The notes beneath the pieces are model-generated. The model was not told the origin of the DNA. It made no database searches and saw only the letters and a program-made list of their open reading frames with translations. Both the position numbers and the translations under genes were made by a program. DNA of 64,000 nucleotides from JAFDVL01 sp964631865 (GTDB lineage Bacteria; Acidobacteriota; Blastocatellia; RBC074), in NCBI GenBank assembly GCA_964631865.1, contig CAZWAK010000011.1:1-64000 (forward strand), written 5' to 3'. The first letter of the stretch is position 1, and each line of letters opens with the position of its first letter. This document shows, piece after piece, positions 25,313 to 34,471 of the stretch.

Positions 25313-25343
25313 GCCCGTACTCTATCCACTCACCCAAGCCCCG

Positions 25344-26753
25344 TCAAATCCGGGCGCGGAAAGGAGCTGTATTTTGAGCCTGCCATTGCTGCCCTGCCAG
25401 CGGGAACGCCAGAAAACTCCAGTACAGCACGCCCGTCACATCAATCATCTGGCTCGTGATGAGCAGCGTGAGCGTCATTGTCAGGCCGATGGCGTAGGCC
25501 GCACGCAGAAACGCATCGCGCGCGCCGCTCACTGCGCGCGTGTTTTGAAACAGCAGCACGCCCAGCGCCAGGAGGTACATGGTCGTGCCACACCAGCCCA
25601 GCGTCAGCAATAGATCAAGCAACGCGCTGTCCATCAGGTCTTCGGAAAACGTTCGGCCTATGCCATCGCCAATAAGGTTAGTAGCAACCGCCGAGCGACC
25701 GCGCTCATAAATCGCGCGCCGTTCCTTCAAGCTGCCATCGTCTTCCAGTTGGCTGAAAGTTGAGAAGCGCGCCGACACTAATTCGGCAAACGGCGCGCTC
25801 ATCGTCAACGGATAGACGCACGCCCCGAGCAGCAACACCACCAGTAAAATTTTTAGCTGTAAGCGCCGTTCCAGCGGAATGACAAAGAGAACAAAGCTGA
25901 CCAGCCACGCCCCCCACGCCGTACGGGCGAGCGTGAGCAACAACGACAAATAACCCGGCACCGTCGTGCCCCAGCGCAACGCCCCTTTGCTGCCGAACAG
26001 CAGCACCAGGCCCGCCATCAGATACATCGAAAACGTGCCCGGCGCATTCATCGTACTCCACACGCGAATGCCGAGCGGTTCCGCCCGGCCAAAACTTTTC
26101 AGTTCTGTTTGTAGCAGCCAGAACTGATCCCACGCGGGGGCCGACAGAAATTGCACGACACCATAACTTCCCATCAGCAGGACGCCCCACAAAAACGCTT
26201 GTTGCGTGATGCGCCGATGGGCTTCATAGCGTTGCCAGTTTACCGCCAAATGAAAGCCGAACAGCACGGGCGTGCCCCATTTCAACCCTGCAATGAGAAC
26301 AGCGCCCGGCGCGTTTTGCAGCAGGCCCATGCCCAGCCCGTAGAGCAGCGCAGCAAAGACGAGCAGAAACGGGAAATAAACAGGCTGGGTTAACAAGCGC
26401 ACCTTGCGCCAGAGCGTGATGACGGTCAAGCCGGTCACCAGAAACGGTGCGACATTCATCCATCGTTGCGCATCCCAACCGCTTTGATAATCCACCAGCC
26501 GCGACACCCAGGAAGTCAGAAACCATAGCCACCACACAAACCCGATGTACATTACCGGGTGTCGCCAGTACAAAAATGCGCCCACCACAAACGTGGCGGC
26601 AGGAAAGGTCACGCGCAACACGCCGCCCGCGCCAACCAGCAGACACGCGCCACAAAATAGCACCAACCCGGCCATTGCGGCGTAATCCCTGCGTAAGCGC
26701 AGGCCGCTTGCTACGCTGAACGAAGGCATCTGAGTTTGTAGTAACGTTGGCAT
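25344..26753 (-). CDS. O-antigen ligase/polymerase-like membrane protein (Wzy candidate)
   Basis: 469 residues with about 10-12 hydrophobic segments and a larger periplasmic loop in the second half (region around RFSTFSQLEDDGSLKERRA and GDGIGRTFSEDL), typical of Wzy polymerases and WaaL-type ligases. The RAIYERG segment and the following loop carry conserved polar residues of this family. It is the last glycan gene of the operon, 22 bp after a glycosyltransferase. In a Wzx/Wzy pathway it would polymerise undecaprenyl-linked repeat units on the periplasmic side. Confidence 0.75.
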   Translation of the reverse strand: MPTLLQTQMPSFSVASGLRLRRDYAAMAGLVLFCGACLLVGAGGVLRVTFPAATFVVGAFLYWRHPVMYIGFVWWLWFLTSWVSRLVDYQSGWDAQRWMNVAPFLVTGLTVITLWRKVRLLTQPVYFPFLLVFAALLYGLGMGLLQNAPGAVLIAGLKWGTPVLFGFHLAVNWQRYEAHRRITQQAFLWGVLLMGSYGVVQFLSAPAWDQFWLLQTELKSFGRAEPLGIRVWSTMNAPGTFSMYLMAGLVLLFGSKGALRWGTTVPGYLSLLLTLARTAWGAWLVSFVLFVIPLERRLQLKILLVVLLLGACVYPLTMSAPFAELVSARFSTFSQLEDDGSLKERRAIYERGRSAVATNLIGDGIGRTFSEDLMDSALLDLLLTLGWCGTTMYLLALGVLLFQNTRAVSGARDAFLRAAYAIGLTMTLTLLITSQMIDVTGVLYWSFLAFPLAGQQWQAQNTAPFRARI

Positions 26754-26775
26754 AGATGCAGCGCGCCGCCCTTCC

Positions 26776-27933
26776 TTACGCCGTTTCCGCGCGCCACTGC
26801 AACGATGATGCGCGCGCGGTCAACTTCAACTCCGCCTGACACGACAGCGGCGCAACCTGTTTGACAAAGGCCGTGAAGCGTTCGGCAAACACTTCGTAAT
26901 CAAAACCTGCCGCGTGACGGCGCAGCGTTTTCTGCTCCCACGCCTGCGTCTCGAATTGCTCCATCGCGCCCGCCAGCGAATCGCCGCTGGCTTGCTCGAA
27001 GAACAGTCCAGTGCGATTTTCAATGACCGTTTCCGTCGCGCCGCCCGCGCGATACGCAATCACCGGACGCCCGGCCGCATTGGCTTCGAGCGGCGTCAGT
27101 CCGAAATCCTCTTCGCCCGGAAACAGCAAGGCGCGACAACGGCTCAGACAATGCTCGACGACGCGGTCTGATTGCCGACCGAGAAATCGCACCGTCGGCC
27201 CGGCCATTGCTTCGAGGCGTGGGCGATCCGGCCCGTCGCCAATTACGATCAACGGGCGACCGAGTTTCGTGCAGGCTTCAACCGCGAGATCAATGCGTTT
27301 GTACGGCACGAGACGCGAGAGCACGAGGTAGTAATCATCCTGCTCGCGGCTCGGCTGAAAGCGGTGAAAATCAATCGGCGGCGGAATCACAATCGCGTCG
27401 CGCTGATAAATTTCGCGCACGCGCTCGGCGACTGTCTGTGAATTGCAGACGTAATAATCCGGCTGCGCGGCGGCGCGTTTGTCCCACTGGCGCAAGCCCG
27501 CGAGCAGCATCGGCAACACGCGCTCGGTCAATCTGCCAAAGCCTTCGCGCGCGGCGTAATCGTCGTAACGCCAGGCCCAGCGCATCGGCGTGTGGCAATA
27601 ACAAATATGCACTGCGCCGCGCCGCGTTCGCACGCCTTTGGCATAACCGGAACTGCTGCTGATGACCAGATCGTACGCCGACAAATCCAGGCTTTCGACC
27701 GCCAGCGGATAGAGCAAAAAGTAATGACGGTTTTTCGTCTTGAGCGCCGGCAAGCGTTGCATCCACGAGGTGCGCACGTCAACGGTTTTCAGGCGCGGCG
27801 TCAAGCGTTCGTGCAGCAGCGCCGTCGTGTACAGCGGCGCGCGCGGAAACAGCTCGCAAAAAGATTCGGCGACACGCTCTGCGCCGCCCATTTGAATGAA
27901 GTAATCGTGAACGAGTGCAATTTTGTTGCTCAT
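26776..27933 (-). CDS. Glycosyltransferase family 4
   Basis: 385 residues starting with MSNKIALVHDYFIQMGGAER; the ATG overlaps the stop of the preceding glycosyltransferase as ATGA. GT-B fold: N-terminal acceptor domain and C-terminal donor domain with YYLVLSRLVPYKRIDLAVEA, VIGDGPDRPRLEAMAGPTV and FPGEEDFGLTPLEANAAGRP containing the EX7E motif. It presumably adds one sugar to the lipid-linked repeat unit on the cytoplasmic face. A longer upstream frame exists, but the overlap and N-terminus favour this start. Confidence 0.9.
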   Translation of the reverse strand: MSNKIALVHDYFIQMGGAERVAESFCELFPRAPLYTTALLHERLTPRLKTVDVRTSWMQRLPALKTKNRHYFLLYPLAVESLDLSAYDLVISSSSGYAKGVRTRRGAVHICYCHTPMRWAWRYDDYAAREGFGRLTERVLPMLLAGLRQWDKRAAAQPDYYVCNSQTVAERVREIYQRDAIVIPPPIDFHRFQPSREQDDYYLVLSRLVPYKRIDLAVEACTKLGRPLIVIGDGPDRPRLEAMAGPTVRFLGRQSDRVVEHCLSRCRALLFPGEEDFGLTPLEANAAGRPVIAYRAGGATETVIENRTGLFFEQASGDSLAGAMEQFETQAWEQKTLRRHAAGFDYEVFAERFTAFVKQVAPLSCQAELKLTARASSLQWRAETA

Positions 27934-29144
27934 ATCGTGTCTAGCCTGACGGGGTGAGGCGTGCGGGCGCGGCGCTCTGCCGCGCAAACGTCGTGCAAAT
28001 ACTGTTCGATAGCGTGCCGAAAATGTTCCACCGTAAAGCCGTTGAGAATCTGCTGCCGTCCATTGGTGGCAAGACTCCAACGAAGCGTCGCGTCCTTGAG
28101 CAAGCGAACGATGGCTTCCGCCAACGCGGTTTCGTTACGCGGCGGCACGAGCCAGCCGGTTTCGCCCTGACGAATCAATTCGGGGATGCCGTCCACCGCT
28201 GTCGCCAGCACGGGCGTGCCGCTCGCCATCGCTTCCAGCATCGTCAACGGGAACGGATCGGAATGGGAGTTGAGGATGACCAGATCGAGCGCCTGCATCA
28301 CGGCTGGCACATCACGCCGCGCGCCGAGAAAGCGCACGCGCTCCGCGATGCCGAGCTTTTGCGCCGTTTGTTGGAGCCGCGTCAGATAGGCGTGATCGTG
28401 CTTGAACAGCGGCGCGCCGACAATCACTAACGTCGCCTGTGGCGCGTGCGGCAACACCGCCGCAAACGCGCGCAGCAGTTCCAGTTGCCCTTTTCGCGGC
28501 GTGATCTGCGCGATAATGCCCAGCGCCAAATCTGCTTCACTGAGTTTCAATTCCTCCCGCACTACTTCTCGGCTTGCGGGGTCAGGGCGAAATCTGTCCA
28601 CCGCGACGCCGTTGTAAATCACGCGCGTGGGCGGATGGTGAACGAATAAGCTCAACCGACTGCGAAATCGTTTGATGACGGCGAGCGAAACGCCGAGCAG
28701 GTGATTGCGCGCCGAACTGAGCGCGATCCAGCGAATCAGGAGGCTGAAGGGGTGGGGCGGCAAGCGGTCGTGAATGTGCCAGACAATCGGCATCCGCAAC
28801 AACATCGTCGCCAGAAACGCCACCAGCCCGGCGCGCACACTGTTGGCGTGAATCAATTCCGGCTGAAACTGCATGACCTGCGTGCGAAAGCCGCGCATGG
28901 CCGGATAAAACGACCAGAGATATTGCACCAGCCGATCCACGCGCCACGTGAAGCGCGCGTGCAATTCGGCTATCGGCTCACACCGAACACCGAGCGCGTG
29001 GGCTTGCTTCCACAACGGCGACAGCGGCGGGCAAAGCAGCACGGCTTGTGTCGCGGGCTTACCTTTGACGCCTTGCAGCAGCGCCAGCAAGACACGCTCT
29101 GCGCCGCTGACCTGTCCGGTGTGATTGTAGAAAAGAATTCTCAT
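27930..29144 (-). CDS. Glycosyltransferase family 4
   Basis: 404 residues, beginning MRILFYNHTGQVSGAERVLL. A GT-B enzyme: GIIAQITPRKGQLELLRAFA and VRFLGARRDVPAVMQALD in the donor domain, then PFPLTMLEAMASGTPVLAT with EX7E. It lacks a good ribosome-binding site. Ten base pairs upstream of the ATG is one copy of the bipartite motif described at 29155-29182, so a leaderless or internal transcript may start here. It is the second glycosyltransferase of the operon and its stop overlaps the third. Confidence 0.9.
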   Translation of the reverse strand: MRILFYNHTGQVSGAERVLLALLQGVKGKPATQAVLLCPPLSPLWKQAHALGVRCEPIAELHARFTWRVDRLVQYLWSFYPAMRGFRTQVMQFQPELIHANSVRAGLVAFLATMLLRMPIVWHIHDRLPPHPFSLLIRWIALSSARNHLLGVSLAVIKRFRSRLSLFVHHPPTRVIYNGVAVDRFRPDPASREVVREELKLSEADLALGIIAQITPRKGQLELLRAFAAVLPHAPQATLVIVGAPLFKHDHAYLTRLQQTAQKLGIAERVRFLGARRDVPAVMQALDLVILNSHSDPFPLTMLEAMASGTPVLATAVDGIPELIRQGETGWLVPPRNETALAEAIVRLLKDATLRWSLATNGRQQILNGFTVEHFRHAIEQYLHDVCAAERRARTPHPVRLDTI

Positions 29145-29154
29145 TGCTGTTTGA

Positions 29155-29182
29155 TGAGTGTCGGCGGCGCAGCGAAAAATAC
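29155..29182 (-). promoter_or_regulatory. Bipartite motif GTATTTTTC-N13-CACTCA
   Basis: On the minus strand GTATTTTTC (29174-29182), preceded by GACAT, is followed after exactly 13 bp by CACTCA (29155-29160), 10 bp from a glycosyltransferase ATG. Same spacing as three other copies in the window. If a promoter, transcription from it would start almost at the ATG. Confidence 0.5.
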
Positions 29183-29187
29183 ATGTC

Positions 29188-30312
29188 TCAACCTCTGCCT
29201 CCGATAGATTCCACCACCTGCAATTGTTCCGCCGCGATGCGATCCCAGGTGTAGCGTTGGGACGTTTGCCAGATCGCCTCCGACATCTCTTGCAAACGAG
29301 CAGGCGATTCCCACAGCAACCGCAACTTTTCATACACCGACGCCGGGTTCATTGCGACAAAGAAGCCGTTCACACCGTCTTCGATGAGTTCTTCCGTGCC
29401 GTTGATGCGCGGCGCGAGGATCGGTAATCCGGCCGCGGCGGCTTCGAGGGTGGCGAGCGAAAACGCTTCGTAGCGCGTCGGAAATACGAAGACATCCGCC
29501 GCGGCGTAATAATCCTGTGGGCGTGTCGAAGTGCCGCAAAAAATCACGCGATCCCGCGCGCCCGCCTGCGCGGCCATTGCGCCAAAGCGTGTTTCAGCGC
29601 CGCGCCCGACGACGACCAGCACGGCCTCCGGCACGCGCGCCACCGCGTGAATCGCGTCGGCCAGCCCTTTGCGATCCCAGTCGCCGCCGACAAACAAACC
29701 GGTGAAGGCATCCAGCGGCAGTTTCAATTCCGCACGCAAGCGGCGTTTGGCTTCCGCGTTCGCCGCAGGCTTGAAAACCGCGTGATCTACGCCGTTCGGA
29801 ATCACGGCAAATCGCGCTGCGGGCAAGCCGTAATACTGCATCAATTCGCGTTTGACGCCTTCGGAAACAGCGATGACTTTGTGCAAACGCAGCGAGGTGT
29901 AGGACGCCCGTTCCTGCTCCATAAACACGTGCTGCGCAAGTATCTGATAGCCGCGCCGCCAGCGTTTTGCGCCGCCGCGCAAGCCGCCAAACCGATCCGT
30001 AAATGCCGCGTGACAGAACTGTGCGACGATCACCTCGGCGTCGGCTGCCGCGTTGTTGACTGCCATCGTCAGTTCACAATCTTGCGATGCTTCCGCGCGC
30101 TTGACCTTGCGGCGAAAGTTCCAGAGGTGGAACATCTCCGGGCGAATTGGGCTGGGGACTTGAACCCACGATAAGCGCGCTGCTCTGATTTCGCATTTGG
30201 TCGCCATCACAACGGTTTCATGCTGATTTGCCAGCCGTTCCAGCACTTCCGCTGAAGCGCGTTCCATTCCGCCGCGCCGATGTACTTGCTGAGCGATATA
30301 ACCAATTTTCAT
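29188..30312 (-). CDS. Glycosyltransferase family 4
   Basis: 374 residues. Starts MKIGYIAQQVHRRGGMERAS, the usual N-terminal strand and Gly-rich loop. The donor domain shows GLFVGGDWDRKGLADAIHAV, VVGRGAETRFGAMAAQAG and FPTRYEAFSLATLEAAAAGLP with the EX7E motif. This is the first glycosyltransferase of the cluster, 92 bp after the flippase gene, with AAAGGAGAACTG upstream as a strong ribosome-binding site. Sugar specificity cannot be read from the sequence. Confidence 0.9.
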   Translation of the reverse strand: MKIGYIAQQVHRRGGMERASAEVLERLANQHETVVMATKCEIRAARLSWVQVPSPIRPEMFHLWNFRRKVKRAEASQDCELTMAVNNAAADAEVIVAQFCHAAFTDRFGGLRGGAKRWRRGYQILAQHVFMEQERASYTSLRLHKVIAVSEGVKRELMQYYGLPAARFAVIPNGVDHAVFKPAANAEAKRRLRAELKLPLDAFTGLFVGGDWDRKGLADAIHAVARVPEAVLVVVGRGAETRFGAMAAQAGARDRVIFCGTSTRPQDYYAAADVFVFPTRYEAFSLATLEAAAAGLPILAPRINGTEELIEDGVNGFFVAMNPASVYEKLRLLWESPARLQEMSEAIWQTSQRYTWDRIAAEQLQVVESIGGRG

Positions 30313-30404
30313 TTTTCAGTTCTCCTTTCGATTTTGGGCACACTTCGAGCGACAGAAGCCATTACCACAAGGCTTCCGCGCGAGTTGTTTACTTTTGAGA
30401 GGGA

Positions 30405-31751
30405 TCAATCAGGAGACCTTGCCAAGGCAAAATCTCTAGGGGAAAAACGCAAATGTGGTGGCTTCGTATGCAAAAACCACGCATAGCTCCACCACACCAA
30501 AATCAACCGGCATGCGCCCGCCAACAGCAACGCCAGCCCTGCGCCAAACAAGCCGAACGAAGGAAGCAAAAGCAACAGCAAGGCCAGGCTCAGCGCCAGG
30601 CCGAGGCCTTGCAACAAGCTGACAACACCAGGGCGTTCGAGCGCCAGAAACGGCTGCGACAAAATCGTGAACGCGCAACTCAGCACCGCTTCGACCAACA
30701 ACAAGCGAAACACGGGCAACGCGCGCACGAACTCCGCGCCGTACACGAATCGTATCAATGGTTCGGCAGTGGTCATCAACACCAGCGCAAGCCCAATCAC
30801 GGCGCTCACTGTCACGCGCAAGGCTCGGCCTGTGGTTGCGATGACTTCGGCGACCGAGCGGCCTGCGGTGCGCGGAAACAACACGTTGACGACGGCGGTG
30901 GAGAAAACGTTCAGGCTACGCGACAAACTCAGCGCGACGGTGTAAAAGCCCATCGCTTCCGGGCTGAGCAGCGCGACGACCAACAGCGCATCCGCCTGCA
31001 ACGACAGATTGACGAGCAAATCGTTGCCGCTCGAACGCCAGCCATACGAAAACAAGCGTCGCGCCGCTGATGCGAGGCCTGACAACAACGGTCGGAACGC
31101 GCGCAGGTGATGCAGCGTGAAGCTCGCGCCGACCAATGAACATGCGGTCAGCGTCGCTATCGCCGCATTACTCGGCGTCATCGCGTCAAGCCATAACAAG
31201 CCGCCAAATCCGACCAGCGTCAGCAACGGCGTCAGCACGCGCAACCGGTTGTACAGGCCAAATTCCTCGCGCGCGCGAAAGGCTCCAATGGAAATTTCCG
31301 TCAGCATCGCCACCGGCATCAGCGCCATCGTCCATTGCGCAAACCGCACTGCTTCCGCCGAGTAATTCGTCATCCAACGCGGGATCAGAAACACGCCTAG
31401 CAACGCAGCAACGACGCTCAGTCCAAGTCCCATCCACAACGCTGCTGAAAACAATGCGCGTGCTTCGGCGGGCGAACGTTTGTTGTGATAAATCAACGCC
31501 GATGGCAAACCGCACGTCAGCAGCAAGGCTAAAAATTGCGGCCACAAAATCATCGCCGAGTATGCACCGCGCCCTGCCGCACCCAATGTTCGTGCGGTGA
31601 TGATGCCCGTCGCTATGTTGACGCCAATGATGAAGACATTGACAAATAACGTCTGCGCGGTTGCTGCCACGCCTCCTTGCCGCGTGAAAAGTGCGCGCGG
31701 TGCAGCATTGAATTTGTTACGTGTTGCCGCCAGCATTTGACCCTCCATCAC
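30405..31751 (-). CDS. Lipid-linked polysaccharide flippase (Wzx-like)
   Basis: 448 residues with about 12-14 transmembrane helices, of the MATE-like polysaccharide transporter family. N-terminal TLFVNVFIIGVNIATGIITARTLG is followed by GRGAYSAMILWPQ, characteristic of Wzx/RfbX flippases. The start overlaps the stop of the sugar-phosphate transferase gene by 4 bp. It should move undecaprenyl-diphosphate-linked repeat units across the inner membrane, handing them to the polymerase at 25344. Confidence 0.87.
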   Translation of the reverse strand: MMEGQMLAATRNKFNAAPRALFTRQGGVAATAQTLFVNVFIIGVNIATGIITARTLGAAGRGAYSAMILWPQFLALLLTCGLPSALIYHNKRSPAEARALFSAALWMGLGLSVVAALLGVFLIPRWMTNYSAEAVRFAQWTMALMPVAMLTEISIGAFRAREEFGLYNRLRVLTPLLTLVGFGGLLWLDAMTPSNAAIATLTACSLVGASFTLHHLRAFRPLLSGLASAARRLFSYGWRSSGNDLLVNLSLQADALLVVALLSPEAMGFYTVALSLSRSLNVFSTAVVNVLFPRTAGRSVAEVIATTGRALRVTVSAVIGLALVLMTTAEPLIRFVYGAEFVRALPVFRLLLVEAVLSCAFTILSQPFLALERPGVVSLLQGLGLALSLALLLLLLPSFGLFGAGLALLLAGACRLILVWWSYAWFLHTKPPHLRFSPRDFALARSPD

Positions 31752-33169
31752 GCCGCCCCGTGCCCCGTCAACACTGCCGGAATCGTGCGCAGCAGGATGC
31801 GGAAATCCAAGCTGAGCGACCAGCGATCAATGTATTCGAGGTCGAGTTGCATCCACTCCTCGAACGACAATTCACTGCGACCGGACACTTGCCACAAACC
31901 CGTGATGCCGGGCTTCACCGAAAAGCGCCGCTTCTGCCACGCTTCGCTCATCCCCAACGCATCACGCATCGAAAGCGGGCGCGGCCCCACCAGACTCATA
32001 TCGCCGTGTACGACGTTCAGCAATTGCGGCAATTCGTCCAGGCTGGTTTTGCGCAGGAAGCGCCCCAGCGGCGTGACGCGCGGATCATTTTTGACTTTGA
32101 AAATCGGCCCGTCTTTTTCATTGAGATGTTCGATCTCTTTCATCCGCGCCTCGGCATCCGCGACCATCGTGCGGAACTTGAACAGGCGAAACGGGCGCTT
32201 GCGCCAACCCATCCGTTGCTGCACAAAAAACACCGGCCCGTTCGAGGTCAATTTGATGGCCAGCGCGATGAGCGCAAGCAGCGGCAACAGGCACAGCAAC
32301 GCCGCGCTCGCCATCACAAAATCAAACGCTCGTTTGACCTCTGCGCGCCAATCGAACGCGGGCGCGCTTGGCAACGACAAGAGCGGTGTGCCTTGAAATT
32401 CGAGCGGCTGACTCTTCGCCAGATGCACCGGAAACAAATCGGACAGGATGTGCGTCGTGATGCCTTGTTCTTCGAGGATCGTGACGGCGCGTTCGATTTG
32501 CACGTACTGCGATTTGATAGGCAACGCAATCACAACTTCATCCACCACCCGATTGGCAACCAGGCGCGGCAGGTCGTTGAGCGTGCCGAGACACGGTTTT
32601 TCCGCGAGTTCGTAAAAGTTGTAGGCCGGATCGCTTTCGACATAACCGAGCAGATGATACCCGCGTTCGGGATGCGCCACGATTTGTTCGGCCAAACGCT
32701 GCCCGCGCCGCCCGCCGCCGACAATCAACAGCGAAGACGGGGGCGCTTGGCCCTGAAACAACTTGCTGAGCAAGCGCACACCTGCGAGCAAGGCAAAGCT
32801 GAACGTGGCGAAGGCCGCTGTCGTGCGTGCGTGGATCGTCGGCCAATCGCCGAGGCGCGCAATCAGGAACAACGCGAGCGCCGCAAAGGCGACAGCGCGC
32901 CCGATGCGTTTCAGCTCGGTCGGCCAGCGCAATCCCGTTTCATACAAGCCTTGCGACGTGAGCGCAAAGTACCAGCCAAACAGCAGCGCGCCGCCCAGCA
33001 CGGCGTTGCCAATCGTGATGCGAACCGAGAAAAATGTGAGCAAAAAGCCCGCGTCGGCGGAAGGCGCGACATTGAACAGCAAGGCCAGTCCGAGCGCGCC
33101 CGCGAGCAGCCACAAATCGCCCAGCTTGCCGAGCCAAATCGAGAATTGTGTACGTTGGGTTGTCATCAC
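31748..33169 (-). CDS. Undecaprenyl-phosphate sugar phosphotransferase (WbaP/WcaJ type)
   Basis: 473 residues. The N-terminal third has about four transmembrane helices, the middle has a Rossmann-like CoA-binding domain (LLIVGGGRRGQRLAEQIV), and the C-terminal 200 residues are the catalytic bacterial sugar transferase domain. There: KRAFDFVMASAALLCLLPL as the re-entrant helix, GPVFFVQQRMGWRKRPFRLF, KFRTMVADAE, KTSLDELPQLLNVVHGDMS and VGPRPL. It starts repeat-unit synthesis by transferring a hexose-1-phosphate to undecaprenyl phosphate. It is 14 bp downstream of the Wza-like gene. Confidence 0.93.
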   Translation of the reverse strand: MMTTQRTQFSIWLGKLGDLWLLAGALGLALLFNVAPSADAGFLLTFFSVRITIGNAVLGGALLFGWYFALTSQGLYETGLRWPTELKRIGRAVAFAALALFLIARLGDWPTIHARTTAAFATFSFALLAGVRLLSKLFQGQAPPSSLLIVGGGRRGQRLAEQIVAHPERGYHLLGYVESDPAYNFYELAEKPCLGTLNDLPRLVANRVVDEVVIALPIKSQYVQIERAVTILEEQGITTHILSDLFPVHLAKSQPLEFQGTPLLSLPSAPAFDWRAEVKRAFDFVMASAALLCLLPLLALIALAIKLTSNGPVFFVQQRMGWRKRPFRLFKFRTMVADAEARMKEIEHLNEKDGPIFKVKNDPRVTPLGRFLRKTSLDELPQLLNVVHGDMSLVGPRPLSMRDALGMSEAWQKRRFSVKPGITGLWQVSGRSELSFEEWMQLDLEYIDRWSLSLDFRILLRTIPAVLTGHGAA

Positions 33170-33183
33170 ACTTGCCCTCTGTT

Positions 33184-33849
33184 TTAGCGGGGCCGTACCA
33201 GATCGAAGGGATTGAAAAATAATCCGAGATTGACCAGCTTGATGAAGCGCGAAATTTTTGTGATCGTGTTGGCGGGAACGAGCAACATATCGCCCGATTT
33301 CAACATGACATCGTGGCTCAGATCATCGGTGCGCTTGAGCTTCTTCAAATCCACGACGATGATTTCCGCCTCATCGGAATTGATTTTGCGGAACAACAGA
33401 ATTTGCGATGAGCGCGCCGTTTCCTTGAATCCGCCCGCCAATAAAATCGCCTGCAAAGCGGTGACTTTCTCGCGCAGTTCAAGCTTGCCGGGCTGCGCGA
33501 CTTCGCCTGCGACGACGAAATAGGGCTTCTGAAATTCCTTGAGCAACAGCGTGACTTCGGGGTCTTTCAAGCGCGCGCTGGATTTCTTGACGATCAGTTC
33601 CTGCGCTTGTGCGAGCGTCAATTCGCTGACACGCATTGATCCCGCGAGGCTCAGCGTGATGTAGCCATCGCCTTGCACCGTCACGGTCTGATTGAACTCC
33701 GGCGTCAGACGATATTGCACCTCGATCACATCGCCGGGATGCAATTGATAGCTGGGGCCGGTCAGCAATTTTTCGGACGTTTGCGCGTGCGCCGAAAGCA
33801 GCAGCAGGCCTAAGAAACACCACGAGAAGAGCATCTTTCTGACAATCAT
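33184..33849 (-). CDS. Polysaccharide export protein (Wza-like)
   Basis: 221 residues. A signal peptide ends near LLLLSAHAQ. The PES domain follows: YQLHPGDVIEVQYRLTPEF, TVQGDGYITLSLAGSMRV, then an SLBB-like domain with FVVAGEVAQPGKLELRE and ALQAILLAGGF. There is no lipobox Cys at the cleavage site and the protein is shorter than Wza of E. coli, like the two-domain export proteins of Acidobacteriota and Deltaproteobacteria. It probably helps form the outer-membrane export channel. Start chosen at the ATG at 33847-33849, 8 bp after the tyrosine-kinase-like gene. Confidence 0.88.
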   Translation of the reverse strand: MIVRKMLFSWCFLGLLLLSAHAQTSEKLLTGPSYQLHPGDVIEVQYRLTPEFNQTVTVQGDGYITLSLAGSMRVSELTLAQAQELIVKKSSARLKDPEVTLLLKEFQKPYFVVAGEVAQPGKLELREKVTALQAILLAGGFKETARSSQILLFRKINSDEAEIIVVDLKKLKRTDDLSHDVMLKSGDMLLVPANTITKISRFIKLVNLGLFFNPFDLVRPR

Positions 33850-33857
33850 AATCACCT

Positions 33858-34460
33858 CTACAGTCTGCGATACAGCCATTCCGGCACGGGATATTTTCGT
33901 TTGTTCAGCACAAAGCCGAGGAACGGCGCTTTCGTCAATTCCAATGTTCGTTGCGCCGATTGAATCTCTTCGCGGCGCGTGCGTCCGGCCTCGACGACCA
34001 GCACGACACCGTCCACCGACGGCGCAAGCAAAGCGGCGGCGGTCGAAGTTTTAAGCGACGGACAATCAATCAACACGTAATCAAAACTCATTTGCAGGGC
34101 TTCGAGCGAGGCCTGGCGCAATTCCGGGTTGCGCTGCCACGCGGTCACGTGGGCTTCGCGCCGGGTTAAGGCCAGAGAAGGGCTTTCTTCTGCCTCGTCG
34201 TCTTCGAGCAGCCACAAATTGCCGAACTCGCCGCGCTGCTGGTGCAACGATTGTGCGGCCCCGAATTGCTGCAAGCGCGCCAGATTCACCACTAGAATGC
34301 GCTTCTCGCTGTGACGCGCCAGTTCGGTTGCCAACGACTTCACCACGTAACTCACGCCCGTGCGCGGCACGGGGGAAGTGAACGCGACCACCAGACCGTA
34401 GTCGGGCCGGGCAGATTGGGCGTGTAGCAGTTGCTGATGGAGTGGAAAGTAATGTTGCAT
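33858..34460 (-). CDS. CpsD/BY-kinase-like ATPase with altered Walker A
   Basis: 200 residues of the MinD/CpsD fold. The region that normally reads PGEGKST is PRTGVSYV at about residues 32-39, so Val36 replaces the Walker A Lys (codon GTG). The A' Asp is also absent: LVVNLARL in place of LLVDAD. A Walker B-like VLIDCPSL is intact. The C-terminus ends KRKYPVPEWLYRRL with only two Tyr, not a Tyr cluster. It probably folds like a BY-kinase but does not hydrolyse ATP normally. It sits between the chain-length protein and the export protein, the usual position of the regulatory kinase. Confidence 0.8.
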   Translation of the reverse strand: MQHYFPLHQQLLHAQSARPDYGLVVAFTSPVPRTGVSYVVKSLATELARHSEKRILVVNLARLQQFGAAQSLHQQRGEFGNLWLLEDDEAEESPSLALTRREAHVTAWQRNPELRQASLEALQMSFDYVLIDCPSLKTSTAAALLAPSVDGVVLVVEAGRTRREEIQSAQRTLELTKAPFLGFVLNKRKYPVPEWLYRRL

Positions 34461-34471
34461 CGTTGACCTCT

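Noticed and set aside
31721..33187. 488-codon plus-strand frame opposite the sugar phosphotransferase
   Set aside because: It is rich in Arg, Gln and His as expected for the complement of a GC-rich gene, and has no recognisable domain; the minus-strand gene is unambiguous.
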